64,000 bases of DNA from Psychrobacter immobilis (GTDB taxonomy: Bacteria; Pseudomonadota; Gammaproteobacteria; Pseudomonadales; Moraxellaceae). Within the stretch, counting starts at the first letter, position 1, and each line of letters starts with the position of its first letter. The position numbers and the translations under genes were made by a program. Where the stretch lies: assembly GCA_904846145.1 (NCBI GenBank), contig CAJGZL010000001.1, positions 868,001 through 932,000 on the forward strand, given 5' to 3'. Below are positions 36,104 to 45,416 of the stretch, piece by piece. Under the pieces are notes generated by a model. It had not been told where the DNA came from. It saw nothing but the letters and a program-made list of their open reading frames with translations, and ran no database searches.

Positions 36104-38329
36104 ATGACAACTGAAAACTACTCGTCCGACGCTCCAGTTACTACTAAAGTTGAAGATATATTCTCTCGTTGGAAGTTTTCTGAACGAGTAGCACAAGTAA
36201 TTGCTAATCGTCGTGACCCAAGCAGTATCGTAATTGGTCTTTATGGCAGATGGGGCGATGGTAAAACCTCAGTTCTCAACTTTATTGAGCAATCGCTAAA
36301 CTCTAACGATGATGTTATATGTATAACCTTTAATCCTTGGCGATTTGGTACAGAAGATCAGCTCTTGATGGGTTTCTTCAATCAAATAGCTGAAGCCTTA
36401 GATGATAAACTGGAGACAACAGGAGATACGCTTAAAGAGATTGGTAAGAAAGTCATTTCACCTTTGGCTTCTTTAGCTGGAATTGGAGGAGTCGGTGAAA
36501 TTGCAACCTCATTTATTTCAATGCCTGACATAAACATTTTCAAAAGTAGAACTGAACAACTTCTAGAAAAATCTCAGAAGCGTGTATTAATATTGATTGA
36601 TGATGTAGATAGGTTGGATAAGACGGAAATTCATGCCTTGTTTCGTCTAGTAAAATTGACAGCAGATTTTAAGTACACCTCTTATATTCTTGCATTTGAT
36701 AAAGATATTGTCGCCTCATCTTTACAAGATAGATATTCGACCTCTCGAGGCAATTCAGGTGAGGCGTTTCTAGAAAAAATTATTCAAGTGCCATTGCACC
36801 TACCATATATCGATAAACGAACTTTAAGAGATTTTTGTTTTCAAGGGGTAGATACAGCTCTTGAATTAGCCAACATTCAGCTAACTGATGAGCAAGCTCA
36901 AGAGTTTGCTCGCAATTTTGTCTCTGCATTTGATAGCTGCATCACTACACCTAGGAAAGCAAAACTTTATGGCAACATTCTAACGTTCTCTTTGCCTATT
37001 TTAAAAGGTGAAGTCAACCCTGTTGACCTGATGTTAATCGAAGGAATTAGAGCTTTCTATCCTAGGCTATACGAATCCATCAGAGATAATGAGAAACTAT
37101 TTGTTGGGACGTTCTCTACAAGTAGTGGCTCCTTTCATGACGCTGACAAAGAACTTATTAAGGCACTAATTGAAAATGCACTGAGTACAACTGCATCAAG
37201 TAATAAAGAAGATTTGAAAGAATTATTAAAAAATCTTTTCCCTAAATTACAAGCTGTATATGGAAGAATCCACCACTCAGGAGACTCTCATAAAATTTGG
37301 AATGATAACCAAAGGATATGTTCGAAAAACTACTTTTCAAGATACTTTGGTTACTCAGTATCACCTAGTGATGTATCTGACATAGCAGTTACTCAATTAC
37401 TGCAAAATATAAATAATTGGGATGAGCCTTATAATTATCAAACCAATCCTCTAAAGGACTTTATAACACCTGAAAATGCTGAAAAGTTAATACAAAAACT
37501 ACGTAGCCAGATTGACTGGAGTGGTGAGTTTTACCAACCGCTTATTTCATCTATAGCGCAAGTCGGTAACATTATTCCAGATACTAAAACCTTTCTTTCA
37601 TTTAATCCTCTTGTTCAATCTGTAGTTTTAATTGCTGATATGATACTTAATATCGATAAAAGTGAGCAAATGATCACTGCAAAACTTGCACTTGATAATA
37701 CTCCAAATCTTGAATATCAGACTGAGCTATTTAGATGGCTGTATCATAGTGAGAATGAAAACCCTAAACCTAACTGTTTTAGTTTGGAAGAAAGAAGTGA
37801 ATTAGGTAATCACCTAGGTAAAAGAATTTTTTCTGATATCGAGACTATTGATATTACATCTCAGAAACCTGACTTGGTATCACGTATTTTTTGGATATTA
37901 AGCGAGTATGTAGACAAAACTCGCTTGAACAATTATGTTGAACTTTTAGTTAACTCAGATTCAAAAGCTGCTTATAGAATAATTAATGCTTATATTCCAA
38001 CATTTACAAGTTTGACAAATGGAACTGAAAGCAAAGAAGGTTTGGATGAATCCAATTATAAGTATCTCTCTAATCACTTAGATACTTCTATTATTTTTGA
38101 AGCAATTAAGCGTGATTTGCCTAGTTTAATTATAAATTTGAATGAACATCCAACATTGAAAAGTCGTGATGAAGATAGAGAGTTGATTATTCCTCAACAA
38201 TTTATATGGTGGTATAGAAAAGAAATTATTAGAAATCAATATAATAACCTAAAGTACCAGCAATTTAGCGTTATATCGGCTTCAAAAAACAGTATCATTC
38301 CTTTTATCAAAAATTCAAATAAGCAATAA
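36104..38329 (+). CDS. KAP-family P-loop NTPase
   Basis: 741 residues. Walker A GLYGRWGDGKTS (45-56), the family-typical ICITFNPWRFGTEDQLLMGF (73-92), Walker B VLILIDDVDRLD (161-172) and the sensor-like stretch YTSYILAFDKDIV define a KAP NTPase. A weakly hydrophobic segment (about 117-140) lies where many KAP proteins have membrane helices. The C-terminal 400 residues are helical and unrecognised. KAP proteins include phage-exclusion factors such as PifA; the function here is unknown. AAGGA precedes the ATG. Codon use is much richer in AT than parC on its left, and REP-like elements lie on both sides, suggesting a horizontally acquired insert. Confidence 0.87.
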   Translation: MTTENYSSDAPVTTKVEDIFSRWKFSERVAQVIANRRDPSSIVIGLYGRWGDGKTSVLNFIEQSLNSNDDVICITFNPWRFGTEDQLLMGFFNQIAEALDDKLETTGDTLKEIGKKVISPLASLAGIGGVGEIATSFISMPDINIFKSRTEQLLEKSQKRVLILIDDVDRLDKTEIHALFRLVKLTADFKYTSYILAFDKDIVASSLQDRYSTSRGNSGEAFLEKIIQVPLHLPYIDKRTLRDFCFQGVDTALELANIQLTDEQAQEFARNFVSAFDSCITTPRKAKLYGNILTFSLPILKGEVNPVDLMLIEGIRAFYPRLYESIRDNEKLFVGTFSTSSGSFHDADKELIKALIENALSTTASSNKEDLKELLKNLFPKLQAVYGRIHHSGDSHKIWNDNQRICSKNYFSRYFGYSVSPSDVSDIAVTQLLQNINNWDEPYNYQTNPLKDFITPENAEKLIQKLRSQIDWSGEFYQPLISSIAQVGNIIPDTKTFLSFNPLVQSVVLIADMILNIDKSEQMITAKLALDNTPNLEYQTELFRWLYHSENENPKPNCFSLEERSELGNHLGKRIFSDIETIDITSQKPDLVSRIFWILSEYVDKTRLNNYVELLVNSDSKAAYRIINAYIPTFTSLTNGTESKEGLDESNYKYLSNHLDTSIIFEAIKRDLPSLIINLNEHPTLKSRDEDRELIIPQQFIWWYRKEIIRNQYNNLKYQQFSVISASKNSIIPFIKNSNKQ

Positions 38330-38340
38330 CCACGACCAAT

Positions 38341-38582
38341 AATGAAAAAATCATAAGCTCATCGCTAGCCCCTGAGCGAGGAGATAACAAAGCACTGCTT
38401 TGTCCGAGCGCAAGAGAGTTTGCATTTTCGCAAATTCTATAGCGGTATCCTGCTTGGCTGGGCGAGTTGTGAGGACTAGGTTTTGGAGTAGCTCGCGGAG
38501 CAGGAGACACCACAAACCGTAGCCCTCACCTCGCGCAGATAGCAGATACAAGCGGAAGGCGGGAATGGCTCCCAATAATATT
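38341..38582. other. Hairpin-rich non-coding segment of unknown nature
   Basis: Markedly GC-richer than the KAP gene before it. Hairpins seen: ACAAAGCA-C-TGCTTTGT (38387-38403), TTTGC-ATTTTC-GCAAA (38419-38434), GCTC-GCG-GAGC (near 38491-38501) and GGGA-ATGGC-TCCC (near 38563-38575). Two overlapping minus-strand open frames of 68 and 74 codons exist here but look like chance. It may be a genomic repeat or a structured RNA; neither can be shown from one copy. Confidence 0.45.
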
Positions 38583-38627
38583 TATAATCGTCACAAGCTT
38601 GGATAAAATTATTATATAGACAAAAAT

Positions 38628-38649
38628 GGTGCGTGAAACGCACCCTACA
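38628..38649. repeat. REP-like hairpin
   Basis: GGTGCGT-GAA-ACGCACC followed by CTACA, matching one arm of the palindrome at 15073-15139. Confidence 0.5.
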
Positions 38650-38672
38650 AGTGATGATTGGTAAGCAATCCC

Positions 38673-39269
38673 CTAACCCTGCCGTAACCCCAAAATCGGA
38701 ATCACCAAATCCTCTTCATCAGTCAGATGCTGCTGTAGCAAATCCGTCACTTTTACCAGCGTTTCATGCAATTGTTCGGCGAGCGCCTTATCCTCACCCT
38801 CACTTTTCGCCAGCGCATCGTTTTGAATTTGCAATTTATCCAGTAGCGCATTGAGATACTCATGGTCATGACCTAATACCTCAAAAGCAGGCGCCAGTGC
38901 AGGATACATACTGACAAACTCAGGGAAAAAGCCGTCGTCCTCTACCCCGTGATGCTGGTGCAATTTGAGCACGTGCATATTGATGCGCTTGAGGATTTGC
39001 GAGCGGTATTCTGCCCAGTCATACTCGCCATCAATATAAGCCTCGCTGATTTGCGTAAGGATGCGTTGGCGCTTACGAATATTGGTATGTACCTTGAGCC
39101 AACCTGAAGTTTTATACGCATAATCTGCGCTAAACCATTGGTCTGGCGGTAGCTTATTGAATAAGAACAGCCAATCCGCTTCCAACCGACTGTCAGGATG
39201 ACGCGGTGACAAGCTAAATAGATCATCGTCTATATCTTGTTGGCTTTTGTCGTTGGCAGCTATGGTCAT
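38673..39269 (-). CDS. Hemerythrin-like HHE-domain protein
   Basis: 198 residues. The C-terminal two-thirds form a four-helix HHE domain with probable di-iron ligands: H in INMHVLKLHQHHGVEDDGFF (several His plus E/D), H in VLGHDHEYLNALLDKL, and H-x3-E in LLQQHLTDEEDLVIPIL. The N-terminal part contains DWLFLFNKLPPDQWFSADYA. The family binds O2 or NO or handles iron; the ligands alone cannot separate these. ATG start; it converges with the KAP insert and is divergent from the photolyase gene. Confidence 0.88.
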   Translation of the reverse strand: MTIAANDKSQQDIDDDLFSLSPRHPDSRLEADWLFLFNKLPPDQWFSADYAYKTSGWLKVHTNIRKRQRILTQISEAYIDGEYDWAEYRSQILKRINMHVLKLHQHHGVEDDGFFPEFVSMYPALAPAFEVLGHDHEYLNALLDKLQIQNDALAKSEGEDKALAEQLHETLVKVTDLLQQHLTDEEDLVIPILGLRQG

Positions 39270-39480
39270 TTGGTAGTCCTAATTTTTATTATTGATGCAT
39301 GTATATATAGTGGTTTTGCTATCTGATTTATAGTGGCAACCAAGCAAAACTCTTTTCTAATCTTCGCAACAATAGTATTAAGGACATTGTTTTGGCGCGA
39401 ACCCAGTAACATAACCCACCATTACAACCTCATAACCGCTCATTTATAATGGCTTGTCTTAGTGAATATAAGCTTACGCC

Positions 39481-41004
39481 ATGAATAAACGTATCAGCCT
39501 AATTTTCCCACATCAACTGTTTGCTGATACTTCGCTTTGGCAAGAGGAGTGCTACCTGATTGAAGAGGACTTGTACTTTACCCAGTTTCCTTTTCATAAA
39601 CAAAAGCTAGTCCTGCATCGTGCCAGTATGAAAGCCTATGAGCAGAAATTAATTAATGCGGGCAAAACCGTACATTATATTGACTCATCACATGAGCATA
39701 GTGACTGCCGTCAGCTAATTGCTAGCTTTATAAGTCATAAAAATGAGCCTGACAATGATGAGGCTATTAAAAAAATATACTGTATTGATGTGGTCGATGA
39801 CTGGCTACGGATGCATATTCAACAAGCCATATTAGACGCAGATATCGACTTTGATGTCTCTCCTACACCGATGTTTCTCAATCCTCTACCCGTCTATTGC
39901 GACTTCTTTCGCGATAACCGTTTGTTCCATCATAACTTTTATATCGAGCAACGCAAGCGTGAAAAGATACTGGTTGATGACGAAGATGAACCTATCGGTG
40001 GAAAATGGTCATTCGATGAGGATAATCGTAAAAAGTACCCGCGTAAACAGACGCCACCCGATGTAACTTTTCCTGAATTAAGTGAGCATTATGAAGAGGC
40101 AATAGATTATGTTGAGGATAATTTTAGCAAGCACTATGGTGAGATAAATTCAGATTTTCGTTATCCGACCACTCATGATGAGGCAGAACAGTGGCTAAAG
40201 AACTTTCTATCAAAGCGCTTTAAAGACTTTGGTAAATACGAAGATGCGATAGTCGATGACGAGCATATCTTGCATCATAGTCTGCTGACGCCAATGCTTA
40301 ACACTGGCCTGTTAACCCCGCGACAGGTCATTGAGCGCACGCTTGAGTGTAGCGAAGAGTACGATATCCCTATCAACTCGTTAGAAGGCTTTATGCGTCA
40401 AATTATCGGTTGGCGTGAGTTTATGTATGGGCTGTATGAGTCGGTCGGTCGCAAGCAGCGTAGTCGCAACTTTTGGGGCTTTAAACGTAAAATTCCAAAG
40501 AGTTTTTATACGGGTGATACGGGCATTGTCCCTATCGATGAGACGATTAAAAAAGTACTCAAAACAGGCTATGCGCATCATATTGAGCGACTGATGATCT
40601 TTGGTAATTTCATGCTGCTGTGCGAGTTTGACCCTGATGAAGTACATCAGTGGTTTATGGAGCTATTTATTGACGCTTACGATTGGGTGATGGTGCCCAA
40701 CGTCTACGGCATGAGTCAATTCGCTGATGGTGGACTCGTCGCGACCAAGCCTTATATTAGTGGTAGCAATTATATTAATAAAATGAGCAATTATCAGGTT
40801 AAGTCTAAAGGCGAGCTAATCGAGTGGGCAGCGATTTGGGATGGCTTGTTTTGGCGCTTTATGCATGTCCATCGTGACTTTTTTGAAAAGAATCCGCGTA
40901 TTGGTATGCTACTATCGATGTGGGATAAGATGGATAAAGCTCAACAAAAAGAGCACTTAGATAATGCCGAGCAGTTTTTGGCGAAGCTTGATAAAGAGGA
41001 TTAG
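39481..41004 (+). CDS. Photolyase/cryptochrome-related protein (DPRP family)
   Basis: 507 residues of the deoxyribodipyrimidine photolyase-related family, which contains bacterial (6-4) photolyases and cryptochromes. Seen: N-terminal Rossmann part (LIFPHQLFADTSLWQEECYL, LVLHRASMKAYEQKL), the FAD-binding domain with PINSLEGFMRQIIGWREFMY, FWGFKRKIPKSFYTG, HIERLMIFGNFMLL, DAYDWVMVPNVYGMSQFADG and WDGLFWRFMHVHRDFF. Founding members carry a [4Fe-4S] cluster held by Cys in the region after KPY..; here that stretch (YISGSNYINKMSNYQVKSKG) has no Cys at all. Likely light-driven DNA repair or light sensing; the exact role is unknown. ATG start. Confidence 0.88.
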   Translation: MNKRISLIFPHQLFADTSLWQEECYLIEEDLYFTQFPFHKQKLVLHRASMKAYEQKLINAGKTVHYIDSSHEHSDCRQLIASFISHKNEPDNDEAIKKIYCIDVVDDWLRMHIQQAILDADIDFDVSPTPMFLNPLPVYCDFFRDNRLFHHNFYIEQRKREKILVDDEDEPIGGKWSFDEDNRKKYPRKQTPPDVTFPELSEHYEEAIDYVEDNFSKHYGEINSDFRYPTTHDEAEQWLKNFLSKRFKDFGKYEDAIVDDEHILHHSLLTPMLNTGLLTPRQVIERTLECSEEYDIPINSLEGFMRQIIGWREFMYGLYESVGRKQRSRNFWGFKRKIPKSFYTGDTGIVPIDETIKKVLKTGYAHHIERLMIFGNFMLLCEFDPDEVHQWFMELFIDAYDWVMVPNVYGMSQFADGGLVATKPYISGSNYINKMSNYQVKSKGELIEWAAIWDGLFWRFMHVHRDFFEKNPRIGMLLSMWDKMDKAQQKEHLDNAEQFLAKLDKED

Positions 41005-41035
41005 CAAGCGCTTCTAAAGCGATCATTTTACTCTC

Positions 41036-41150
41036 GTAGGGTGGGTTAGTTTTAGTATATTCTCGCAGAGAATGAAGATAAAACGTAACCCGCCAATGTT
41101 AACTGTTATCTAGACTATTTGTCAGATGACGCTTCGCTAACCCACCCTAT
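41036..41150. repeat. 115-bp element with inverted ends (REP/MITE-like)
   Basis: Ends GTAGGGTGGGTTAG and CTAACCCACCCTAT are inverted repeats (13 bases perfect). The interior is unrelated sequence with no open frame. It lies between the photolyase gene and the Cof-type gene. Confidence 0.65.
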
Positions 41151-41268
41151 ACAACTGTCTGTTAATAAGTGCTGCATAAAGCTAAACCGCAAACATTACC
41201 TTATATGCACTTATCTATAGAGACTAACTATAGTAGTATTTGTATTAATAAAAAATAATAGGATTATT

Positions 41269-42117
41269 ATGTTTACCGAATTTAAGTCCAGTGGAGCGCC
41301 GACAAATACTGCGATATCAACGCCAATACCAACGCCAAAAATTATCTTCTTTGATATTGATGATACCTTAAGTCGTAAGGGCGTTATTGCCGAGCATAAT
41401 AAAGCGACACTAGAGGCATTAGCCAGCAGTGACATTAAGCTAATCATCTCTACAGGACGTTCAAGAGCGATCCTGCCGCCTGATATTTTGGCTTTGCTTG
41501 ATGCTGACGTACTCGACGCTATTATCTGTATGAATGGGCAATACAGCTTTAATAAAGACGGTATTATCAGTCACTATCCGCTTTCAGACACACAAACCTC
41601 CAAAATTGTGCAGCTGTGCCAGACTAGCAAACTCATTCATAAATTTGACTCTGCAACTCATATTGCTTGGTCCGCTGAAAATGAGCGCTTACGTGAGTAC
41701 AATTCAATCACGCCTAACTCAATTCTTGACCCTGATTATTATAAAACCAATACTGTCTATCAGTGCTCGGTATTCTTTAATAATCAAATCGATAAAATGC
41801 AGGACGTTAACTTTGCGCAAGACGAGTTAAAGCTCGTGCATTGGCATACGGTAGGCGCAGATATCTTGCCAGTAGATGCCTCAAAAGCACGTGGAATCTC
41901 GGATGTTTGCAAATATTATGATGTAGACGCTAATGACTGTATGGCATTTGGTGACGGCATGAATGATCTTGAGATGTTTGACTTAGTAGGATTTGCAGTG
42001 GCGATGGGTGACGCGCAACCTGCCCTAAAAGAGCGCGCCGACTTGGTTACGGGAACGATTGAGGAATATGGTATTCAGGAGGTGCTGGATAAGTTGCAGA
42101 TAGTGCAAAAGGTTTGA
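41269..42117 (+). CDS. Cof-type HAD-IIB phosphatase
   Basis: 282 residues. HAD motifs: I FFDIDDTL (nucleophile and acid Asp), II LIISTGRSR, III with Lys in DASKARGISDVCKYY, and IV AFGDGMNDLEMF; the C2B cap lies between II and III. The pattern matches Cof/YbiV/YidA-type sugar- or cofactor-phosphate phosphatases; the substrate cannot be read from the sequence. The frame opens with about 20 poorly conserved residues before the fold. ATG start. Ends just before a strong bidirectional terminator. Confidence 0.88.
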   Translation: MFTEFKSSGAPTNTAISTPIPTPKIIFFDIDDTLSRKGVIAEHNKATLEALASSDIKLIISTGRSRAILPPDILALLDADVLDAIICMNGQYSFNKDGIISHYPLSDTQTSKIVQLCQTSKLIHKFDSATHIAWSAENERLREYNSITPNSILDPDYYKTNTVYQCSVFFNNQIDKMQDVNFAQDELKLVHWHTVGADILPVDASKARGISDVCKYYDVDANDCMAFGDGMNDLEMFDLVGFAVAMGDAQPALKERADLVTGTIEEYGIQEVLDKLQIVQKV

Positions 42118-42148
42118 TTTTGAGTCTTTTAAACGCCAATCTATAAAC

Positions 42149-42184
42149 AATAGCCCTTGCTGATATTCGGCAAGGGCTATTATT
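42149..42184. terminator. Bidirectional terminator
   Basis: AATAGCCCTTGC / GCAAGGGCTATT perfect arms with a 9-base loop between the convergent HAD and AbgT genes. Confidence 0.9.
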
Positions 42185-42204
42185 TATCAAGATAATTTTA
42201 GAAG

Positions 42205-43824
42205 TTATCTTGCAGGATAAAAGGTCTCAGAACCTGGCCCGACAGGCAGACCAAATACAAATACCCAAACGCAGAATAATATAACCCAACCAATCAAAAA
42301 CGCAATAGAATACGGCAACATCATCGCCATCAGTGTGCCGACACCCGTGTTCTTTTTGTAGCGAATAGCTACTGCCATAATCAGACCAAAATAGCTCATC
42401 ATAGGCGTAATGATGTTAGTGGTCGAATCACCGATACGATATGCCGCTTGGATCATTTCAGGGGCATAGCCTGTGAGCATCAGCATAGGGACGAATATCG
42501 GCGCAGTAATAGCCCACTGAGCAGAGGCTGAGCCGAGCATTAAGTTGACCATTGCACAGATTAAGATAAATCCAACTAATAAGAATGGTCCTGTCAGACC
42601 AATATCATTGAGGAAAGTTGCGCCTGCTACGGCCATCACTGAGCCAAGGTTTGACCAGTTGAAAAATGCAGTAAACTGCGCGGCAAAGAACACTAAGACA
42701 ATATAGATACTGAGTGAGCTCATTGCATTGCTCATCGCATCAACAACGTCTTGATTACTTTTTATGCTGCCAGTGATTTTGCCGTAGATATAACCTGGTA
42801 TCGCAAAAAATACAAAGATAAAGACAACTATACCATTCAAGAAGGGTGACCCTGAGACTAGCCCTGTTTCGGCATTACGCAATACCCCATCAGCGGGTAC
42901 AACTGTCCACGCGAGCAATAAGCAGAACACCAGCATGCTGACGCCTGCCCATACTAGACCTTTTTTCTCAATCGCGCTGACATGTTCAGCTTTCGTCTCT
43001 AGTATAGAAGGATCGTCAGCGTCATTTGGGTTGTATTCCCCTAAGCTTGGCTCAACGATTTTCTCAGTCACAAAATAACCCAGAGCACTGATTAGCACCG
43101 TACTTACGACCATAAAGTACCAGTTGGCTTCTGCACCAACGGTATAGGCAGGATCGATAATACGTGCCGCCTCTTGGGTGATTCCTGATAATAAAGGATC
43201 GACCGTACCTAGCAATAGATTAGCGCTATAGCCACCCGATACTCCAGCGAATGCTGCTGCGATACCTGCTAGTGGATGTCTACCAAGCGAATGAAATATA
43301 ACTCCCGCCAGTGGTATCAATACCACATAACCAAGCTCCGCTGCGGTATTCGACATGATACCGGCAAAGACAATGGTAAACGTCACCATCTTTTTGGGTG
43401 CGTTTAACACTAGCCCGCGCAATGCGGCTGAAATCATGCCTGAGTATTCTGCAATACCGACCCCCAGTAGCGCCACTAGCACCGTACCTAAAGGCACAAA
43501 TCCCGTGAAGTTGGTCACTAAGTTTTCAACGATGCGTGCCAGCCCCTCGCCGTTTAGTAGATTGACAACCTGAATAACACCATCTTCGCTACGTCCTTTT
43601 GCACCCTCGGGTCGTGGATCAATGACTGAGACACCCAAGTATGAGAATAAGGCTGATAACACCAATAAAAGCACCGACATCCATACGAATAAAATCACAG
43701 GATGTGGCAATAAATTACCTAGCCACTCAACGCCCTTCAAAAAACGCTGCATACGTGAGCTTTTAGCTTCTACTTCAAAATTATTGTTGGATGAACTACC
43801 ATTTGGTGAGCCATTTCCTTGCAT
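42205..43824 (-). CDS. AbgT-family transporter (p-aminobenzoyl-glutamate type)
   Basis: 539 residues, about 12 membrane segments including two re-entrant regions. AbgT-family features: FLKGVEWLGNLLPHPVILFV at the N-terminus, GTVLVALLGVGIAEYSGMIS, MSNTAAELGYVVLIPLAGVI, AAFAGVSGGYSANLLLGTVD, and QWAITAPIFVPMLMLTGYAP with GDSTTNIITPMMSYFGL. E. coli AbgT takes up p-aminobenzoyl-glutamate; other members export sulfonamides. No abgA or abgB hydrolase is adjacent, so the substrate is open. The 5' region is AT-rich with no clear promoter. Confidence 0.93.
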   Translation of the reverse strand: MQGNGSPNGSSSNNNFEVEAKSSRMQRFLKGVEWLGNLLPHPVILFVWMSVLLLVLSALFSYLGVSVIDPRPEGAKGRSEDGVIQVVNLLNGEGLARIVENLVTNFTGFVPLGTVLVALLGVGIAEYSGMISAALRGLVLNAPKKMVTFTIVFAGIMSNTAAELGYVVLIPLAGVIFHSLGRHPLAGIAAAFAGVSGGYSANLLLGTVDPLLSGITQEAARIIDPAYTVGAEANWYFMVVSTVLISALGYFVTEKIVEPSLGEYNPNDADDPSILETKAEHVSAIEKKGLVWAGVSMLVFCLLLAWTVVPADGVLRNAETGLVSGSPFLNGIVVFIFVFFAIPGYIYGKITGSIKSNQDVVDAMSNAMSSLSIYIVLVFFAAQFTAFFNWSNLGSVMAVAGATFLNDIGLTGPFLLVGFILICAMVNLMLGSASAQWAITAPIFVPMLMLTGYAPEMIQAAYRIGDSTTNIITPMMSYFGLIMAVAIRYKKNTGVGTLMAMMLPYSIAFLIGWVILFCVWVFVFGLPVGPGSETFYPAR

Positions 43825-44008
43825 AAATCATAATCCCTATCCGATGTTTGACTATTATCAGAACTTAGTAGAATTCTAAGCTCTGAACAAAATTTCGAAT
43901 TTAATCATAATTTTTAAATAAAAACAAACTATTTTTATGGAATATAGAAACAATTAGTAATAAACAATATTGGTCTAACCGATGCGAAGGCAACTAAGCT
44001 ATAAAAGT

Positions 44009-44034
44009 AAAGACCTATATAAATATAGGTCTTT
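44009..44034. terminator. Bidirectional terminator
   Basis: AAAGACCTATA / TATAGGTCTTT perfect arms with a 4-base loop, about 80 bases after the frameshifted small membrane gene, ending the SDR transcription unit. Confidence 0.8.
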
Positions 44035-44114
44035 AAAATAAGCGCGTCACTGAGGTTTATCTAATGGATAGTAGCTTTACACTATTGATAATAATACTGA
44101 AAGGTTAAGACGCT

Positions 44115-44374
44115 TTACCTGCGCTCCGTTACCAAATCATAGATCCAACTGCCAAGTTTATACAGACCTACAGCAATCAAAATAAATAGCAAAGCGGCCA
44201 GCAAGTAAGCCACGCTGGCATATTGGTCAGCCAGCCCATGGTAAACGCCACACCAAGATAGGTCTCCAGCGGCCAGCTTAATAGTGAGGTATCCATGCCT
44301 GTGTTAAAAAACACCATGATAGCGCATAGCCCTATGGCAGCTGTAATAATGCCCGCGATTTTACGATTACTCAT
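44115..44374 (-). pseudogene. Small two-helix membrane protein with a frameshift
   Basis: The frame from the ATG at 44374 (MSNRKIAGIITAAIGLCAIM) stops at 44177 after 65 residues. The next frame over continues with a convincing protein: VYHGLADQYASVAYLLAALL, then a membrane helix and KLGSWIYDLVTERR, stop at 44115. A single missing base near 44246, inside the codon after ...TYLGVA, accounts for both. The repaired protein would be 86 residues with two membrane segments. No family recognised. 48 bases downstream of the SDR gene, same strand. Confidence 0.65.
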
Positions 44375-44422
44375 ATCTTCTCTTTAATATTTTTTTTCTA
44401 AAACTATCTTCTTATATAGCTG

Positions 44423-45220
44423 CTACGGCATGGTCAAACCACCGTCAACCGCGATAGACTGACCCGTAATGGCCGCACTTAAATCTGATGCCATCAGCAA
44501 TACGGAATTGGCAAAGTCGGCAACCAAAGTCGCTTGACGTAGTGGCGTGGTTGTCGCAATGTAATTAAACACCTCTTCGGTCGTTAAGCTACTAGCGTCC
44601 GTCGTCTTGAGCAGTCCACCTGCTAACAGATTCACGCGAATACCGTATTGCCCAAGCTCGCTCGCCAAATTACGGGTTAGACCAATCAGTGCAGATTTGG
44701 CGGTGGTATAGTCGTAATAAGTGACCACTGGGTTATAAACGAGATTGGTTGAGATATTGATAATCTTGCCCATTTTCTGGGTTTTCATTTGCGGCAATAC
44801 CGCTTGAACGGTATTTACTGCGCCTTTGACAATGCCGTCAATCTGCTGCGAGAAGTGCGTCCATTGAACGGTTTCAATGCTAGTGTAGTCTGCGCTTGGA
44901 TCGAACTGATAACTTGGCAAGGCATTATTCACTAACACATCAATGCGTCCAAAACGCTTGATCACTTCCGCTGCCATCGCCTGCATTTGAGTTAAATCAG
45001 ACACATCACCACAATAAGCAAAAACTTGCCCGCCAGCTTTCTCTATATCAGCGACTATCTTGTTCGCAGCAGCTTCACTATTGAGATAATTGACGCAAAC
45101 ACTTGCACCTGCTGCCGCCATTTGCGTAGCGATTTGGGCGCCGAGGCCACGGCTTGCGCCTGTCACGATGACGACTTTATCGGTTAATAATGCTGGAATA
45201 GTAGCTTGAGTCTTACTCAT
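44423..45220 (-). CDS. Short-chain dehydrogenase/reductase (FabG-like)
   Basis: 265 residues, classical SDR. NAD(P)-binding TGASRGLG, Asp in GDVSDLTQM, NN motif VLVNNALPS, the catalytic Ser in IINISTNL, and YxxxK in YDYTTAKSAL. C-terminal RVNLLAGGLLKTTDA and ITGQSIAVDGGLTMP are as in 3-oxoacyl-ACP reductases. Most similar in pattern to FabG-type enzymes annotated as 3-oxoacyl-ACP reductase, but it is outside a fab operon, so the substrate is uncertain. It is the first gene of a short unit with the small membrane gene. Confidence 0.9.
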   Translation of the reverse strand: MSKTQATIPALLTDKVVIVTGASRGLGAQIATQMAAAGASVCVNYLNSEAAANKIVADIEKAGGQVFAYCGDVSDLTQMQAMAAEVIKRFGRIDVLVNNALPSYQFDPSADYTSIETVQWTHFSQQIDGIVKGAVNTVQAVLPQMKTQKMGKIINISTNLVYNPVVTYYDYTTAKSALIGLTRNLASELGQYGIRVNLLAGGLLKTTDASSLTTEEVFNYIATTTPLRQATLVADFANSVLLMASDLSAAITGQSIAVDGGLTMP

Positions 45221-45416
45221 TATAATTGTCCTTAATTATAGTTGTGAATAGCTTATGCTTATAATTTATAATATAAAACAGCGCCAATCATAGCATGATT
45301 GATAGTTTCGAAATAAATCGACGATACATAGATAAAGATTCTTACCCTTTAAATGTTGCTAGATAATGACCATAAAGATATAAGTTTATTGATTTGTCTT
45401 ATTTTGGAGAACTTTT

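Noticed and set aside
38307..38575. Two overlapping minus-strand frames of 68 and 74 codons
   Set aside because: They overlap each other and the hairpins, have no ribosome-binding site and show no domain pattern.
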